IMG/VR virus record: IMGVR_UViG_3300048839_001082
Coordinates: 1-64,000 of that record
Strand: one strand, 5' to 3'
Source of the DNA: a virus
Length of the DNA: 64,000 nucleotides
The translations under genes were made by a program, and so were the position numbers. This document shows positions 50,718-59,277 of the stretch, piece by piece. Under the pieces are notes generated by a model. That model was not told where the DNA came from, searched no databases, and worked only from the letters and a program-made list of their open reading frames with translations. Positions within the stretch are counted from its first letter, which is position 1. The number at the start of each line of letters is the position of its first letter.

Positions 50718-53316
50718 TAGTGCTTGTGGCTCTTCAGACGCGAGGCAAATATATGAAGATGGCACAAGCTTCTGTTTCTCTTGCATGAAGTTCTTTCCTA
50801 AAAATGCAGAAGATATCGTGCCAGATAAAGAAGAACATAACTATTTACCGAAAGTGGTAAGAACAGTGGAAGATATCGAAAAGAAGCTTAAAGAAATTTC
50901 CACCCTCCCAGTGAGAGGGTTTAAAGAGAGAAAAGTCTCAAAAGAAGTTTGTGAATTCTTCGATGTTAAGGTTTCTTATAATGCAGATAGTGGTGAAATC
51001 GCTGCTCACTATTATCCTTATGAAAATGGAAAAGCCTATAAAGTCCGAGAGCTTCCTAAACAATTCAAATGGATTTCGAAATCAGAAGATCTCTTTGGTA
51101 AAGACAAATTCAGCAGTGGCGGAAAGCGAATTTTCATTGTAGAAGGTGAAGTTGATACGTTGAGTGTTGCACAGACCCTTCACGACAAGTATGGAAAAAT
51201 TTATCCTGTTGTGGGTCTCTCATCAGCCACGATCGCTGGAAAGACACTTTTAAAAAATCGAGAGTGGTTACGAAGCTTTAAAGAAATTATTCTGTGTCTC
51301 GATAATGATGATGCTGGCAAGGTGGCCACAGAAACAGCCATCAAGATACTAGGTATTGATAAAATTAAAGTTGTCAAACTGGCCGGAAAAGATCCTAATG
51401 AAGTATATTTAAAGCAAGGCTCTTCTGTCTTAATGCAGAATCTATTTGATGCTGCTCCATATATTCCTTCCGGTATCATTACCAAAGAAGCACTATGGGA
51501 AGCACTGGTTAACTATAACAATACACCTTCGATTCCATATCCTGCTTGTGTGCATCGTTTAAATGAAAAAGTCAAAGGGATGCGTAAAGGGGAAATTACT
51601 CTCTTTGTGTCTGGCACTTCCTGCGGCAAGAGCACATTGTTGCGAGAAATCATGCTCAGTAATCAAGAATTGACCACAAGTAAAATTGGTGTTGTCAGTC
51701 TTGAGGAATCTCCCGCGGAAACTGCGCGTAAGTTGTCGGGAATGAAAATTAATAAAAATCCTGCTAAAGAGGAGATACCACTTGAAGAGCTCAAAGTCGG
51801 TTTTGACGCTGTGTTCGGAGATGATCGCTACATTGTATTGGACCATCAAGGATCACTTAAAGACGAAACGATTTTGGACAAGCTTGAGTATATGGCTCTT
51901 AGTGGTTGTGAGTATATATTTATTGATCATATCACGATTTTAGTATCTGAAGGTGCCGGTGAATTGACGGGCAATGAAGCCGTTGATAAGATCATGAACG
52001 ATCTATTAAGATTCGTTAAAAGACATAATGTCTGGATTGGGTTAGTTTCACATCTTCGAAAAACCACGAACACAGGTAAGTCATTCGAAGAAGGCAGAAT
52101 GCCCAATCTAGATGATATCAAGGGATGTTTAGCATACAATACTGAAGTGTTGCTCTCAAATGGTCATTCTACTGCAGTTCAAAATATTAAGATTGGAGAT
52201 TGTTTGATAGGGGATAATGGGATACGTCGTGTGCTCTCATTAAGGAGGGGTGAGCAACAGATGTATAAGGTTACCACTAAGACCACGAATGACAGTTTTA
52301 TATGTAATGAAGATCATGTTTTAACAGTATCTCATAATGATATTTTATTAGACATCTCAATCAAAGATTTTCTTAAAAAGAGTAGCAGTTTTCAGGAAAG
52401 ATGTAAACAGCATTACTCAAAGGGATATGAATTGCCTGAAAAAACTTTATTGATCCCACCATATGCTCTTGGTGCTTGGTTAGGAGATGGTTCTAAATCG
52501 GCATTTAGAATAATGGATGCTAGCGAACTCGGCATCGCTGAGAGAGTTGCAAGGGAACTTAATGCGGAATTGAAACAACCCTCAAATAAAAGAAGAGAGT
52601 ATTTCAACTTTGATACAGGTGTTCAGGGCGACATGCTCACGCGATTGAAAGAATTAGATCTCCTTTGTAACAAACATATTCCTGAAGAGTATATATTTAA
52701 CACAAAAGAAAACAGACTTCTTTTGTTAGCAGGTTTAATTGATACTGATGGAACATACAGCTATAAAGATAATGCTTACTATTTTTACCAAAAAGATGAA
52801 GTATTGGCAGAGAATGTAAAAAAGATAGCAAGATCATTGGGTTTCTATAGCAATGTTAGATCACAAATCATCAATGGTAAATATTCGTCCAATGGTAGTT
52901 TAATTTTTGTAGTGACAATTTCTGGTGATATTGAACAAATTCCTGCTCAGAAAAATATTAAATTAACTCTTAATGAAAGACACACAGATCCATTAAAACG
53001 TGGCATTATTATAGAAAAATTAGGTATTCAACCTTATTACGGATTTACATTAGATGGAAATGGCAGATTTCTATTAGGAAATCATACAATCACTCACAAT
53101 TCAGGCTCAATCAAGCAAATATCATTCGACATTGTTGCTTTCGCGCGTAACCTTCAAGAGCCAGATCCAATCAAATGTAATACCATCTCCATGTCAGTAT
53201 TGAAATGTCGTTTCTCAGGATTGACTGGAGAAATTGGCGGTTCTTATTATGACTATGATACCGGTAGGTTCAGACCGGAAGAGGAAATTCCACAAGAAGA
53301 TTTCACTTCGTTATGA
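50680..53316 (+). CDS. T7 gp4-like primase-helicase, interrupted by an intein
   Basis: The precursor is 878 residues; without the 325-residue intein it is 553, close to T7 gp4 (566). The N-terminus has a zinc ribbon (CLDSACGSSD and CFSCMKFF). The TOPRIM primase core shows IFIVEGEVDTLSVAQ and LCLDNDDAGK. The helicase has Walker A SGTSCGKST, Walker B EYIFIDHI, and the conserved loop LDDIKG|SGSIKQISFD that the intein splits. It unwinds DNA and makes primers for the phage polymerase. The start overlaps the upstream gene. Confidence 0.93.
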   Translation: MGTIVAKNRPCLDSACGSSDARQIYEDGTSFCFSCMKFFPKNAEDIVPDKEEHNYLPKVVRTVEDIEKKLKEISTLPVRGFKERKVSKEVCEFFDVKVSYNADSGEIAAHYYPYENGKAYKVRELPKQFKWISKSEDLFGKDKFSSGGKRIFIVEGEVDTLSVAQTLHDKYGKIYPVVGLSSATIAGKTLLKNREWLRSFKEIILCLDNDDAGKVATETAIKILGIDKIKVVKLAGKDPNEVYLKQGSSVLMQNLFDAAPYIPSGIITKEALWEALVNYNNTPSIPYPACVHRLNEKVKGMRKGEITLFVSGTSCGKSTLLREIMLSNQELTTSKIGVVSLEESPAETARKLSGMKINKNPAKEEIPLEELKVGFDAVFGDDRYIVLDHQGSLKDETILDKLEYMALSGCEYIFIDHITILVSEGAGELTGNEAVDKIMNDLLRFVKRHNVWIGLVSHLRKTTNTGKSFEEGRMPNLDDIKGCLAYNTEVLLSNGHSTAVQNIKIGDCLIGDNGIRRVLSLRRGEQQMYKVTTKTTNDSFICNEDHVLTVSHNDILLDISIKDFLKKSSSFQERCKQHYSKGYELPEKTLLIPPYALGAWLGDGSKSAFRIMDASELGIAERVARELNAELKQPSNKRREYFNFDTGVQGDMLTRLKELDLLCNKHIPEEYIFNTKENRLLLLAGLIDTDGTYSYKDNAYYFYQKDEVLAENVKKIARSLGFYSNVRSQIINGKYSSNGSLIFVVTISGDIEQIPAQKNIKLTLNERHTDPLKRGIIIEKLGIQPYYGFTLDGNGRFLLGNHTITHNSGSIKQISFDIVAFARNLQEPDPIKCNTISMSVLKCRFSGLTGEIGGSYYDYDTGRFRPEEEIPQEDFTSL
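52126..53100 (+). other. LAGLIDADG intein in the primase-helicase
   Basis: The intein starts with Cys1 (CLAYNTEVLLSNG) and ends HN at 53098-53100, before extein Ser+1. The block B-like NDSFICNEDHVLTVS is present. Two LAGLIDADG-type motifs, ALGAWLGDGSKS and LLAGLIDTDGTYS, mark an active-looking homing endonuclease. The splice-junction residues Cys, His-Asn and Ser are all intact, so splicing is expected. Confidence 0.95.
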
Positions 53317-53324
53317 AAGGTATA

Positions 53325-56042
53325 ATGAGCAGTATTCAAACACCTTGGAGCTCAGTCGGCTACCTAACTTATAAAAGAACGTATGCCAGAGAAATCACTC
53401 CAGGGGTTACCGAAGAATTTCCACAAACAATTGAACGTGTTTTAGATGCTTGTCAAACTCAGTTGCATTGTGGATTTATCGGGGAAGAGTTAGATCGTCT
53501 TAGAGAATACTTTCTTAAGCTTAAAGCGTCAGTTGCTGGAAGATTTCTTTGGCAATTGGGCACTCAGACCGTAGATCGTTTTGGTCTTGCCAGTCTTCAA
53601 AATTGTGCATTTACTGTTGTAGATAGTCCGGTAAGACCTTTCTGTTGGGCTATGGATATGTTGGCATTAGGCTCTGGAGTAGGCTACAATATCCAACATC
53701 GACATATAGATAAATTGCCCACAGTTAAGGAGTGGTTTAGAGCACCTACCAGAATGGACAATGGTGGAGCTGACTTTATTATTCCAGATTCAAGAGAGGG
53801 ATGGGTTAAATTTCTTGGCAAAACACTCAAAGCTGCGTTCCTCAGCGAGACGCCGGAAAAGGGCACTTTCACATATTCAACACAAGTTATCCGAGGGAAG
53901 GGCTCGCCGATTAAAGGATTTGGCGGAGTTGCTTCAGGCCCCGAAGATCTCTGTTGGGGGATTGGAAAAATATCTGAAATATTATCGAAGCGTCACGGGA
54001 AGAAAATTAGGCCAATCGATGCATTGGACATAATGAATATTATAGGTTATATTATTGTGGCCGGTAATGTTCGTCGAAGTGCTCAAATTGCCATCGGCGA
54101 TCCTGATGACGTTGAATTCCTTTTGGCTAAGCGTTGGGATATGGGCAATATTCCTTCTTGGCGTGCCATGTCAAATAACAGTGTAGCTGTTGATGACATT
54201 GAAGACCTTCACGATTATTTCTGGGAAGGATATGAAGGCAAAGGGGAAGCATATGGTCTTATTAACTTAAGACTTGCTCGCAAAGTTGGACGTTTGGGTG
54301 AAACACAATATCCAGATCCCGGTGTTGAAGGAATGAATCCGTTAATCGCTAGCGGCATACATTAGAAATTCTGTATGAAAATTTATCTAAAAACGGTGGA
54401 TCTCCCGATGGGACAATACCGTGCCAATCCGTTATGGAAGGTGTAACGACTATGAGTAAAGATCTGAACAAACGTTTGTATGCTTATGCGATGTTTGATG
54501 GCCACCTAATGTTTACTGGTAGTTCTTTAAACGCGTGTTTAGTAGTCAATATGCTTGAAAAACATAATGATTACATAGACAAAGTTATACAAACTCTGGA
54601 AGAACTTCCTGTAGGCTATAAAAGAAGTTTACCGGAAATTTATACAAAAGACGGTTATGAGCGACAGCAGCAAATAAGACTGCAATCACGCAACCATCCG
54701 ATATTTACGAAAATTCACAGTAGAATATATATTGACAAGCAAAAGACAATAGATCCACATATGTTAACAATGATGGATGAAGAACTGTTGGCAATAGCCT
54801 TCATGGCTGATGGTAGCAGAGATATAGATAAGCGCTGGGCAAACGCCAAGCCTTGTTATAGACTTCATTTTAACAATTTAACGTACGGTGATTTGATGTT
54901 GTTTAAGAAAAGCTTGAAAGATGTATTCAATTTGGAAATAAATACTAGGAAAAAAGGATCTAGATACGATCTTGCAATTCCTACCTTTCATTCCGAATTT
55001 TTCGAAGAAATTGTCGGGCCTTTTATTCTTCCATCGTTTCAGTACAAACTTGGACGATGAACCCCCGAAAGGGGTGGTGATATAGTCTGTTCTATACGGT
55101 AACGTATAGAGATTGACAGAAATGATCAATCAACGTTGTAAAACGTTTAACAACAAAGGTGCTGAGCAATCTTTGTACCCGTATGAGACTTGCTGTTTAG
55201 CGGAAGTATTCCTACCAAACGTCGACAGTAAAGAAGAATTCTTCGATATTCTTGAATTGCTTTATCGAATTAATAAACATAGCCTTTTGTTACCATCTCA
55301 CCATCCTGAAACAGAAAAAGTTGTTCATCAAAACATGAGGATGGGTATTGGTTTGACTGGACTTCTTCAAGTCTCTGATGAAAAGAACGGATGGTTGAGT
55401 GAAGGTTATGAGTATCTCAGAGAATTTGATGTTGCATATTCTGAAGAAAATGATATTCCCATTTCTATTAAACTAACAACGGTCAAGCCAAGTGGAACTT
55501 TATCACTACTTCCAGGTGTTACTCCAGGGATTCACCCTGGTTATGCTCAGTATATGTTTCGTAGGATTCGTATCGGCGCTAGCAATCCGCTCGTGGAAAC
55601 TTGCAGGAGTCATGGTTATCCTGTGGAGTATGTTCGTAATTTTGACGGAACTGAAGACTACAATACAGTGGTTGTGACATTTCCTTTCAGTTATCCTAAA
55701 GGGACAATTCTCGCGTCAGACATGACCGCCATTGATCAACTAAAGGAGATACAAAGGTTACAAAATGACTGGTCGGATAACTCTGTATCGTGTACTATCT
55801 ACTATCGCAAAGAAGAGTTACCGAGCATTCGAGATTTTCTTAAGAAGCACTACAGAAACGGATTCAAGAGTCTCTCCTTCCTTCTCCACAAAGACCATGG
55901 ATTCGATCAAGCTCCCTATGAAGAAATTACAGAGACCGAATTCAGACTACTCTCCAACCGAACTACAATTATTGGAAACCTTGAAAATGCCGAATTCGAA
56001 TCAAGCGACGAATGTGCCACTGGAGCCTGCCCCATTAAATAA
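53325..56042 (+). CDS. nrdJ: Class II (adenosylcobalamin-dependent) ribonucleotide reductase, interrupted by a group I intron
   Basis: Joined from 53325-54342 and 55159-56042 the message encodes 633 residues, somewhat shorter than the monomeric lactobacillar enzyme (739). Family marks are LQNCAF (first redox Cys), the active-site GMNPCAEQSL restored by splicing (Cys340 with the Asn and Glu), LTTVKPSGTLSLLPGVTPGI, and a C-terminal C-x4-C (CATGACPIK). It makes deoxynucleotides for phage DNA without oxygen or a second subunit, needing coenzyme B12 from the cell. I chose the ATG 53325 with AAAGG upstream over 53313 inside the previous stop. Confidence 0.92.
54343..55158 (+). other. Group I intron in nrdJ
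   Basis: The 816-base intron follows exon end CCGT and ends with G at 55158. The guide GCGG (54352-54355) pairs with CCGU including the U-G wobble. Core blocks GACAATACCGTGCC (54412-54425), GGAAGGTGTAACGACTAT (from 54436) and GATATAGTCTG (55079-55089) match the polymerase-gene intron. CCCC-GAAA-GGGG is a GNRA-capped stem. Splicing makes the catalytic Cys codon T|GT. Confidence 0.92.
54452..55060 (+). CDS. LAGLIDADG homing endonuclease encoded by the nrdJ intron
   Basis: The product of about 202 residues has LLAIAFMADGSRDI, a LAGLIDADG motif variant, and NNLTYGDLMLFKKSLKDVF with the closing FILPSFQYKL, the pattern of the LAGLIDADG_2 type. It should cut intronless alleles and spread the intron. 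I use the ATG at 54452; the ATG at 54434 would put coding sequence through the conserved intron core. The ORF sits between the P4-like and P7-like blocks, unlike the AP2 ORF of the other intron. Confidence 0.85.
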   Translation: MSKDLNKRLYAYAMFDGHLMFTGSSLNACLVVNMLEKHNDYIDKVIQTLEELPVGYKRSLPEIYTKDGYERQQQIRLQSRNHPIFTKIHSRIYIDKQKTIDPHMLTMMDEELLAIAFMADGSRDIDKRWANAKPCYRLHFNNLTYGDLMLFKKSLKDVFNLEINTRKKGSRYDLAIPTFHSEFFEEIVGPFILPSFQYKLGR

Positions 56043-56268
56043 AATCAAGGGTGAAATCATTCTTAATGATGGTCGATTCGTGACTATTTATAATGTTACC
56101 GTGAATCATGTTAGACTATCGTATTCTAACAATTCAAGTGACCTTGATAATGCTATTCGATTGGTTAATGCAGCCACACTGATTGATGGGAAACCATTCG
56201 CATTAAATGAAATAGCTAGTCTGAAAATGTCAGAATTCGATAAAATTATCAAAGCACTTTTTAAGTGA
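55987..56268 (+). CDS. Hypothetical protein, 93 aa, overlapping the nrdJ end
   Basis: The frame is open from 55765, but it overlaps nrdJ heavily, so I use the ATG at 55987 (MPNSNQATNVPLEPAPLNKI), preceded by a weak GGAAA. After residue 20 it has a beta-rich NDGRFVTIYNVTVNHVRLS and a helical C-terminus (NEIASLKMSEFDKIIKALF), faintly like tail assembly chaperones. An overlap of 56 bases with nrdJ remains. No firm family. Confidence 0.55.
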   Translation: MPNSNQATNVPLEPAPLNKIKGEIILNDGRFVTIYNVTVNHVRLSYSNNSSDLDNAIRLVNAATLIDGKPFALNEIASLKMSEFDKIIKALFK

Positions 56269-56272
56269 TTCT

Positions 56273-56288
56273 GGGGACTTCGGTCCCC
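56273..56288 (+). terminator. TTCG-tetraloop hairpin
   Basis: GGGGAC-TTCG-GTCCCC, identical to the hairpin at 43635-43650, follows the preceding stop by 4 bases. ATTTAATT rather than a pure T run follows, so termination may be partial. Confidence 0.55.
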
Positions 56289-56305
56289 ATTTAATTGGAG
56301 ATAAC

Positions 56306-56515
56306 ATGGTTAGACCCGCAAAAGGTTGGCTATCTTCAGATGGTTTATTTTTTGAAGATAAAGAAGCAGCCGAAAAGCACGAATTGCGTCAAACAATTAT
56401 TGATGTGCTCGAATCTGTCTATGGGGATGAACATATGTCGATTGGCAAGTTCGTAGATCATCTTCTTAAAAGCCCAAAACTATATATTTCACGTATTGAT
56501 CCACTGGCACTATAA
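56306..56515 (+). CDS. Hypothetical protein, 69 aa
   Basis: GGAG precedes the ATG. The protein has a GWLSSDGLFFEDKEAAEKHE stretch, seen in many small phage proteins that replace or regulate host factors, but its function is unknown. The stop overlaps the next start (TAATG). Confidence 0.65.
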   Translation: MVRPAKGWLSSDGLFFEDKEAAEKHELRQTIIDVLESVYGDEHMSIGKFVDHLLKSPKLYISRIDPLAL

Positions 56516-56877
56516 TGTCAATTACATTTTCAGTTGGTACGCCAATTTTGGCAAAACTTACTAATGAATATTATGATTTCAATTCATTGGAAGATGCCGT
56601 GTTCAACACTAAAGAGCATCTTGTAGAGTTAACTCCAAATCTTAATATGGCAAATGGCAACGCATTTGAATTCATGCGAATGTTGGCGTTGCCTCAAGAA
56701 TATTCAGGGATCATCCAACCAGGCGATATATATGCATTTCATAGCATGGTAGTCACATTGCACCGAAAGGCAAGATATTCAAGAACAGTGGAAGAACGCA
56801 TTTTGAGATATTATCTAGAAATGGAGCGTATTTCAGCCTATGCATTAGCGACCGAAGATTCAATTATTTGGGGATAA
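56515..56877 (+). CDS. Hypothetical protein, 120 aa
   Basis: The soluble, mostly helical protein (GNAFEFMRMLALPQEYSGII and ERILRYYLEMERISAYALAT) begins in the stop of the upstream gene and ends one base before the next. No family is recognised. Confidence 0.65.
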   Translation: MSITFSVGTPILAKLTNEYYDFNSLEDAVFNTKEHLVELTPNLNMANGNAFEFMRMLALPQEYSGIIQPGDIYAFHSMVVTLHRKARYSRTVEERILRYYLEMERISAYALATEDSIIWG

Positions 56878-56878
56878 T

Positions 56879-57160
56879 ATGTTTATAGACCTTGATGATC
56901 AAAAGCGAGAAAAATGTTTTCAAGAATTAGTTCATTGGATTAATACTAATTCATTAGAAAACGGAAGTAACACCCCCGATTTTATTTTAGCTGATTTTTT
57001 GCTGGAATCTTTAATCCTTTTTGAAAAAATAAACCAAGACAAAAAAGAATGGGGACAGGTTCCTGATCCCGGTGAAATGGACGGCGATGCTCAAAGCGCT
57101 TTATCGTCCGCGGGAATGGGGACTGATGAAGATTACGGGGGCACTGATGAGCGTATCTGA
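56879..57160 (+). CDS. Hypothetical acidic protein, 93 aa
   Basis: The acidic helical protein (CFQELVHWINTNSLENGSNT) has a Gly/Asp-rich disordered end (GMGTDEDYGGTDERI). It starts directly after the previous stop and overlaps the next gene by 14 bases. No family is recognised. Confidence 0.6.
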   Translation: MFIDLDDQKREKCFQELVHWINTNSLENGSNTPDFILADFLLESLILFEKINQDKKEWGQVPDPGEMDGDAQSALSSAGMGTDEDYGGTDERI

Positions 57161-57335
57161 AGGACTCTCTTCACAATCTGATGTTACTGTATCTGATTGG
57201 AAACTTCGAATGGTCTATTTTGATGCAGACGGTTATCCTATGTTACATAAGGAACCCGATCCTGAAGATATACGTGAAGCATTCTTGAAAACTTTTAAGG
57301 TAGAAGAAAAAACCGAGGTGATAAAGAATGTTTAA
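57147..57335 (+). CDS. Hypothetical protein, 62 aa
   Basis: I use the ATG at 57147 (MSVSEGLSSQSDVTVSDWKL), with a G-rich stretch ACGGGGG upstream. A longer frame begins at 57072 but lies inside the previous gene. The middle LRMVYFDADGYPMLHKEPDP resembles the small protein encoded after the ligase (FDEDGEPMSYEAPDEP), suggesting paralogues. Its end overlaps the ligase start. Confidence 0.6.
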   Translation: MSVSEGLSSQSDVTVSDWKLRMVYFDADGYPMLHKEPDPEDIREAFLKTFKVEEKTEVIKNV

Positions 57336-58218
57336 GCCAATGCTCAGCCCTCGGGAAGACCCTCTTTCATATCCGGACTATTTTAGAAAGCTTCAATATC
57401 CTCTGTTAGCCTCACCGAAGCTGGACGGTATTCGTGCGATCATCAAAGATGGTATAGCCTTTTCAAGGACTTTTAAAGCGTTGCCCAGTGGTCAGGTTCA
57501 AGATCAATTCACGTTGATTAATCATTTTGATGGCGAAATTCTTGAAGGAAACCCTTCAGACACAGATGTGTATAATCGTACTCAAAGTCATGTAATGTCT
57601 TTTGACAAGCCGGGTGAGCTTTCATATCATGTATTTGACTGGTGTCATGAAGATTGGCTGCACAGACCTTTTTATGAAAGGTTGGAGATGGCACGCAAAA
57701 TGTTACCTTCAACGCCTTCTTATAAATTTGTGGATCATATTTCTATTGAAACTGAAAAAGAATTATTGGAGTATGAGGAATACGTTTTGAAGCAAGGCTA
57801 TGAGGGCATTATGATGCGTAGTCCGGTTGGATATTACAAGACCGGTAGAGGCACATTTAAGGAAGGTTTAATTTATAAGCTCAAGAGATTCGAAGATGTG
57901 GAGTGCCCGATTTGGGACTTTATTGAGAAACAGATTAACACCAGTCCCAAGGAACGTGATGAGTTGGGTTATGTGAAAAGGGTTGATAAAAAAGACTTTA
58001 AGGAAGGCGCGGGGATGGTCGGTGCCTTCGTAGTTTCATTTGAAGAACAGAAGCTCATTGTGGCACCGGGCGCGTTCAGTCATGACGAATTAATCACCAT
58101 GTGGGAAAATCAAGAACTTTATCGCGGTGCACCTTTGAAATTTCGATTTATGCGTCACGGCATGAAAGATAAACCGAGATTCCCGAGAGCTGTGGGACTC
58201 AGAACAAAAGGTACATAA
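57328..58218 (+). CDS. ATP-dependent DNA ligase
   Basis: The 296-residue protein has motif I SPKLDGIR with catalytic K31 near the N-terminus, FDGEILEG (motif III-like), EGIMMRSP (motif IV) and YKLKRF (motif V). It ends with an OB-fold-like region containing FRFMRHGMKDKPRFP, as in T7 ligase (359 aa) but shorter. It seals nicks after primer removal. The stop overlaps the next start (TAATG). Confidence 0.92.
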   Translation: MFKPMLSPREDPLSYPDYFRKLQYPLLASPKLDGIRAIIKDGIAFSRTFKALPSGQVQDQFTLINHFDGEILEGNPSDTDVYNRTQSHVMSFDKPGELSYHVFDWCHEDWLHRPFYERLEMARKMLPSTPSYKFVDHISIETEKELLEYEEYVLKQGYEGIMMRSPVGYYKTGRGTFKEGLIYKLKRFEDVECPIWDFIEKQINTSPKERDELGYVKRVDKKDFKEGAGMVGAFVVSFEEQKLIVAPGAFSHDELITMWENQELYRGAPLKFRFMRHGMKDKPRFPRAVGLRTKGT

Positions 58219-58427
58219 TGAAATCAAGACTTTGTATTGTGCATTTTGATGAGGACGGTGAGCCGATGTCATACGAAGCACCTGATGAGCCTGTAGTTTT
58301 TCGTTGGAAGAGAGATTACTGGTCTGATTGGAATCCCTTGCCTTATGAGAAGCAACTTCATGCTAGTATTAAAGAGCACGGCTATCCTATTGAATATGCA
58401 TACAGTGAAAAGGTAAAACAACGATGA
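58218..58427 (+). CDS. Hypothetical protein, 69 aa
   Basis: The small protein starts SRLCIVHFDEDGEPMSYEAP, similar to a stretch in the gene before the ligase. It starts in the ligase stop and ends in an ATGA overlap. No function is known. Confidence 0.6.
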   Translation: MKSRLCIVHFDEDGEPMSYEAPDEPVVFRWKRDYWSDWNPLPYEKQLHASIKEHGYPIEYAYSEKVKQR

Positions 58428-58765
58428 AAGCGGTTCTGTATTTTGGTAACAATCCATTTGTACTCGTGGACATTACTAAGAACGCAAAAGGCGAAATCAC
58501 AAGCGGATGGGTGGTAAACGGTGAATGGATGCTTGAAATGGATGATCAACGTATTTATGTAAAGAAAGGCAATAATATCGTTGATACGTATTTTAAAGAA
58601 CCATTTCTTTACATTGAGGTTCCCGAAGAAATGCGCTGTAATTCCACTACCTATAACAAAGTCATTGATTGGGCAAATAAAGAACTCTTAAAATACCGCA
58701 AAGCGCAAGATGAGCAAAAATCTTCTTCACAAGAAAAGATTAATGGAGTTCGCCACTTGGTGTAG
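58424..58765 (+). CDS. Hypothetical protein, 113 aa
   Basis: The beta-rich protein (YFGNNPFVLVDITKNAKGEI and DQRIYVKKGNNIVDTYFKEP) has a helical basic end. Its 3' part overlaps the next gene by 56 bases. No family is recognised. Confidence 0.6.
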   Translation: MKAVLYFGNNPFVLVDITKNAKGEITSGWVVNGEWMLEMDDQRIYVKKGNNIVDTYFKEPFLYIEVPEEMRCNSTTYNKVIDWANKELLKYRKAQDEQKSSSQEKINGVRHLV

Positions 58766-58952
58766 AAAAGAAGGGTTTGTGGTATCTGATGCACAAATTG
58801 ATTATATTGTCCTACGAGTGCAAAACCCCAGCAAGCCCACAAATCCTATGATGGGTGTGTGGTATCGAGAGCATATGCCCGAACATCTAACAGTCGATTA
58901 TAGATTAATACCCATAGTTCGAAGATTTATTAAGGAAACTAAAGATGCCTAG
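58710..58952 (+). CDS. Hypothetical protein, 80 aa
   Basis: The frame starts inside the previous gene at an ATG with no clear site; an internal ATG at 58743 is an alternative. Content: WCRKEGFVVSDAQIDYIVLR followed by MGVWYREHMPEHLTVDYRLI. No family is recognised. Confidence 0.55.
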   Translation: MSKNLLHKKRLMEFATWCRKEGFVVSDAQIDYIVLRVQNPSKPTNPMMGVWYREHMPEHLTVDYRLIPIVRRFIKETKDA

Positions 58953-59277
58953 CCTAGGTGTGGGTGATGTATTCTTGCTTAAAGAAGGCCAGAAAGTATT
59001 CTTCACTGGTTATAGAAAACAAGGTTTGGATGTTACACTGGAAAGAACCGAACGTTATGTTGTGTATAAAACAACGCATGACGGAGGCGGCACGGGACAT
59101 GGTATGCACGATATTTATCCAGATGGACATCATGTTTGGTGTGAACAATTGGACGTGATCAAACCTTTGCGAGTAAATTTTTATCAATCGGGCTGTTTCA
59201 GAAATATGTATCCTGATTTGGAGATTATTGGAACAGCCAAAAAGATGTGGGTATTCACCCCTAAGAAAGGAACTTAA
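58945..59277 (+). CDS. Hypothetical beta-rich protein, 110 aa
   Basis: The start lies within the previous gene's end. The protein (VGDVFLLKEGQKVFFTGYRK) is likely a small beta barrel, with a His/Gly-rich central turn (THDGGGTGHGMHDIYPDGHH). No family is recognised. The next ATG follows the stop directly. Confidence 0.65.
   Translation: MPSLGVGDVFLLKEGQKVFFTGYRKQGLDVTLERTERYVVYKTTHDGGGTGHGMHDIYPDGHHVWCEQLDVIKPLRVNFYQSGCFRNMYPDLEIIGTAKKMWVFTPKKGT

Noticed and set aside
53313-53324. Earlier start for the ribonucleotide reductase
   Set aside because: No site precedes it and it lies in the primase stop. The ATG at 53325 has AAAGG at proper spacing.
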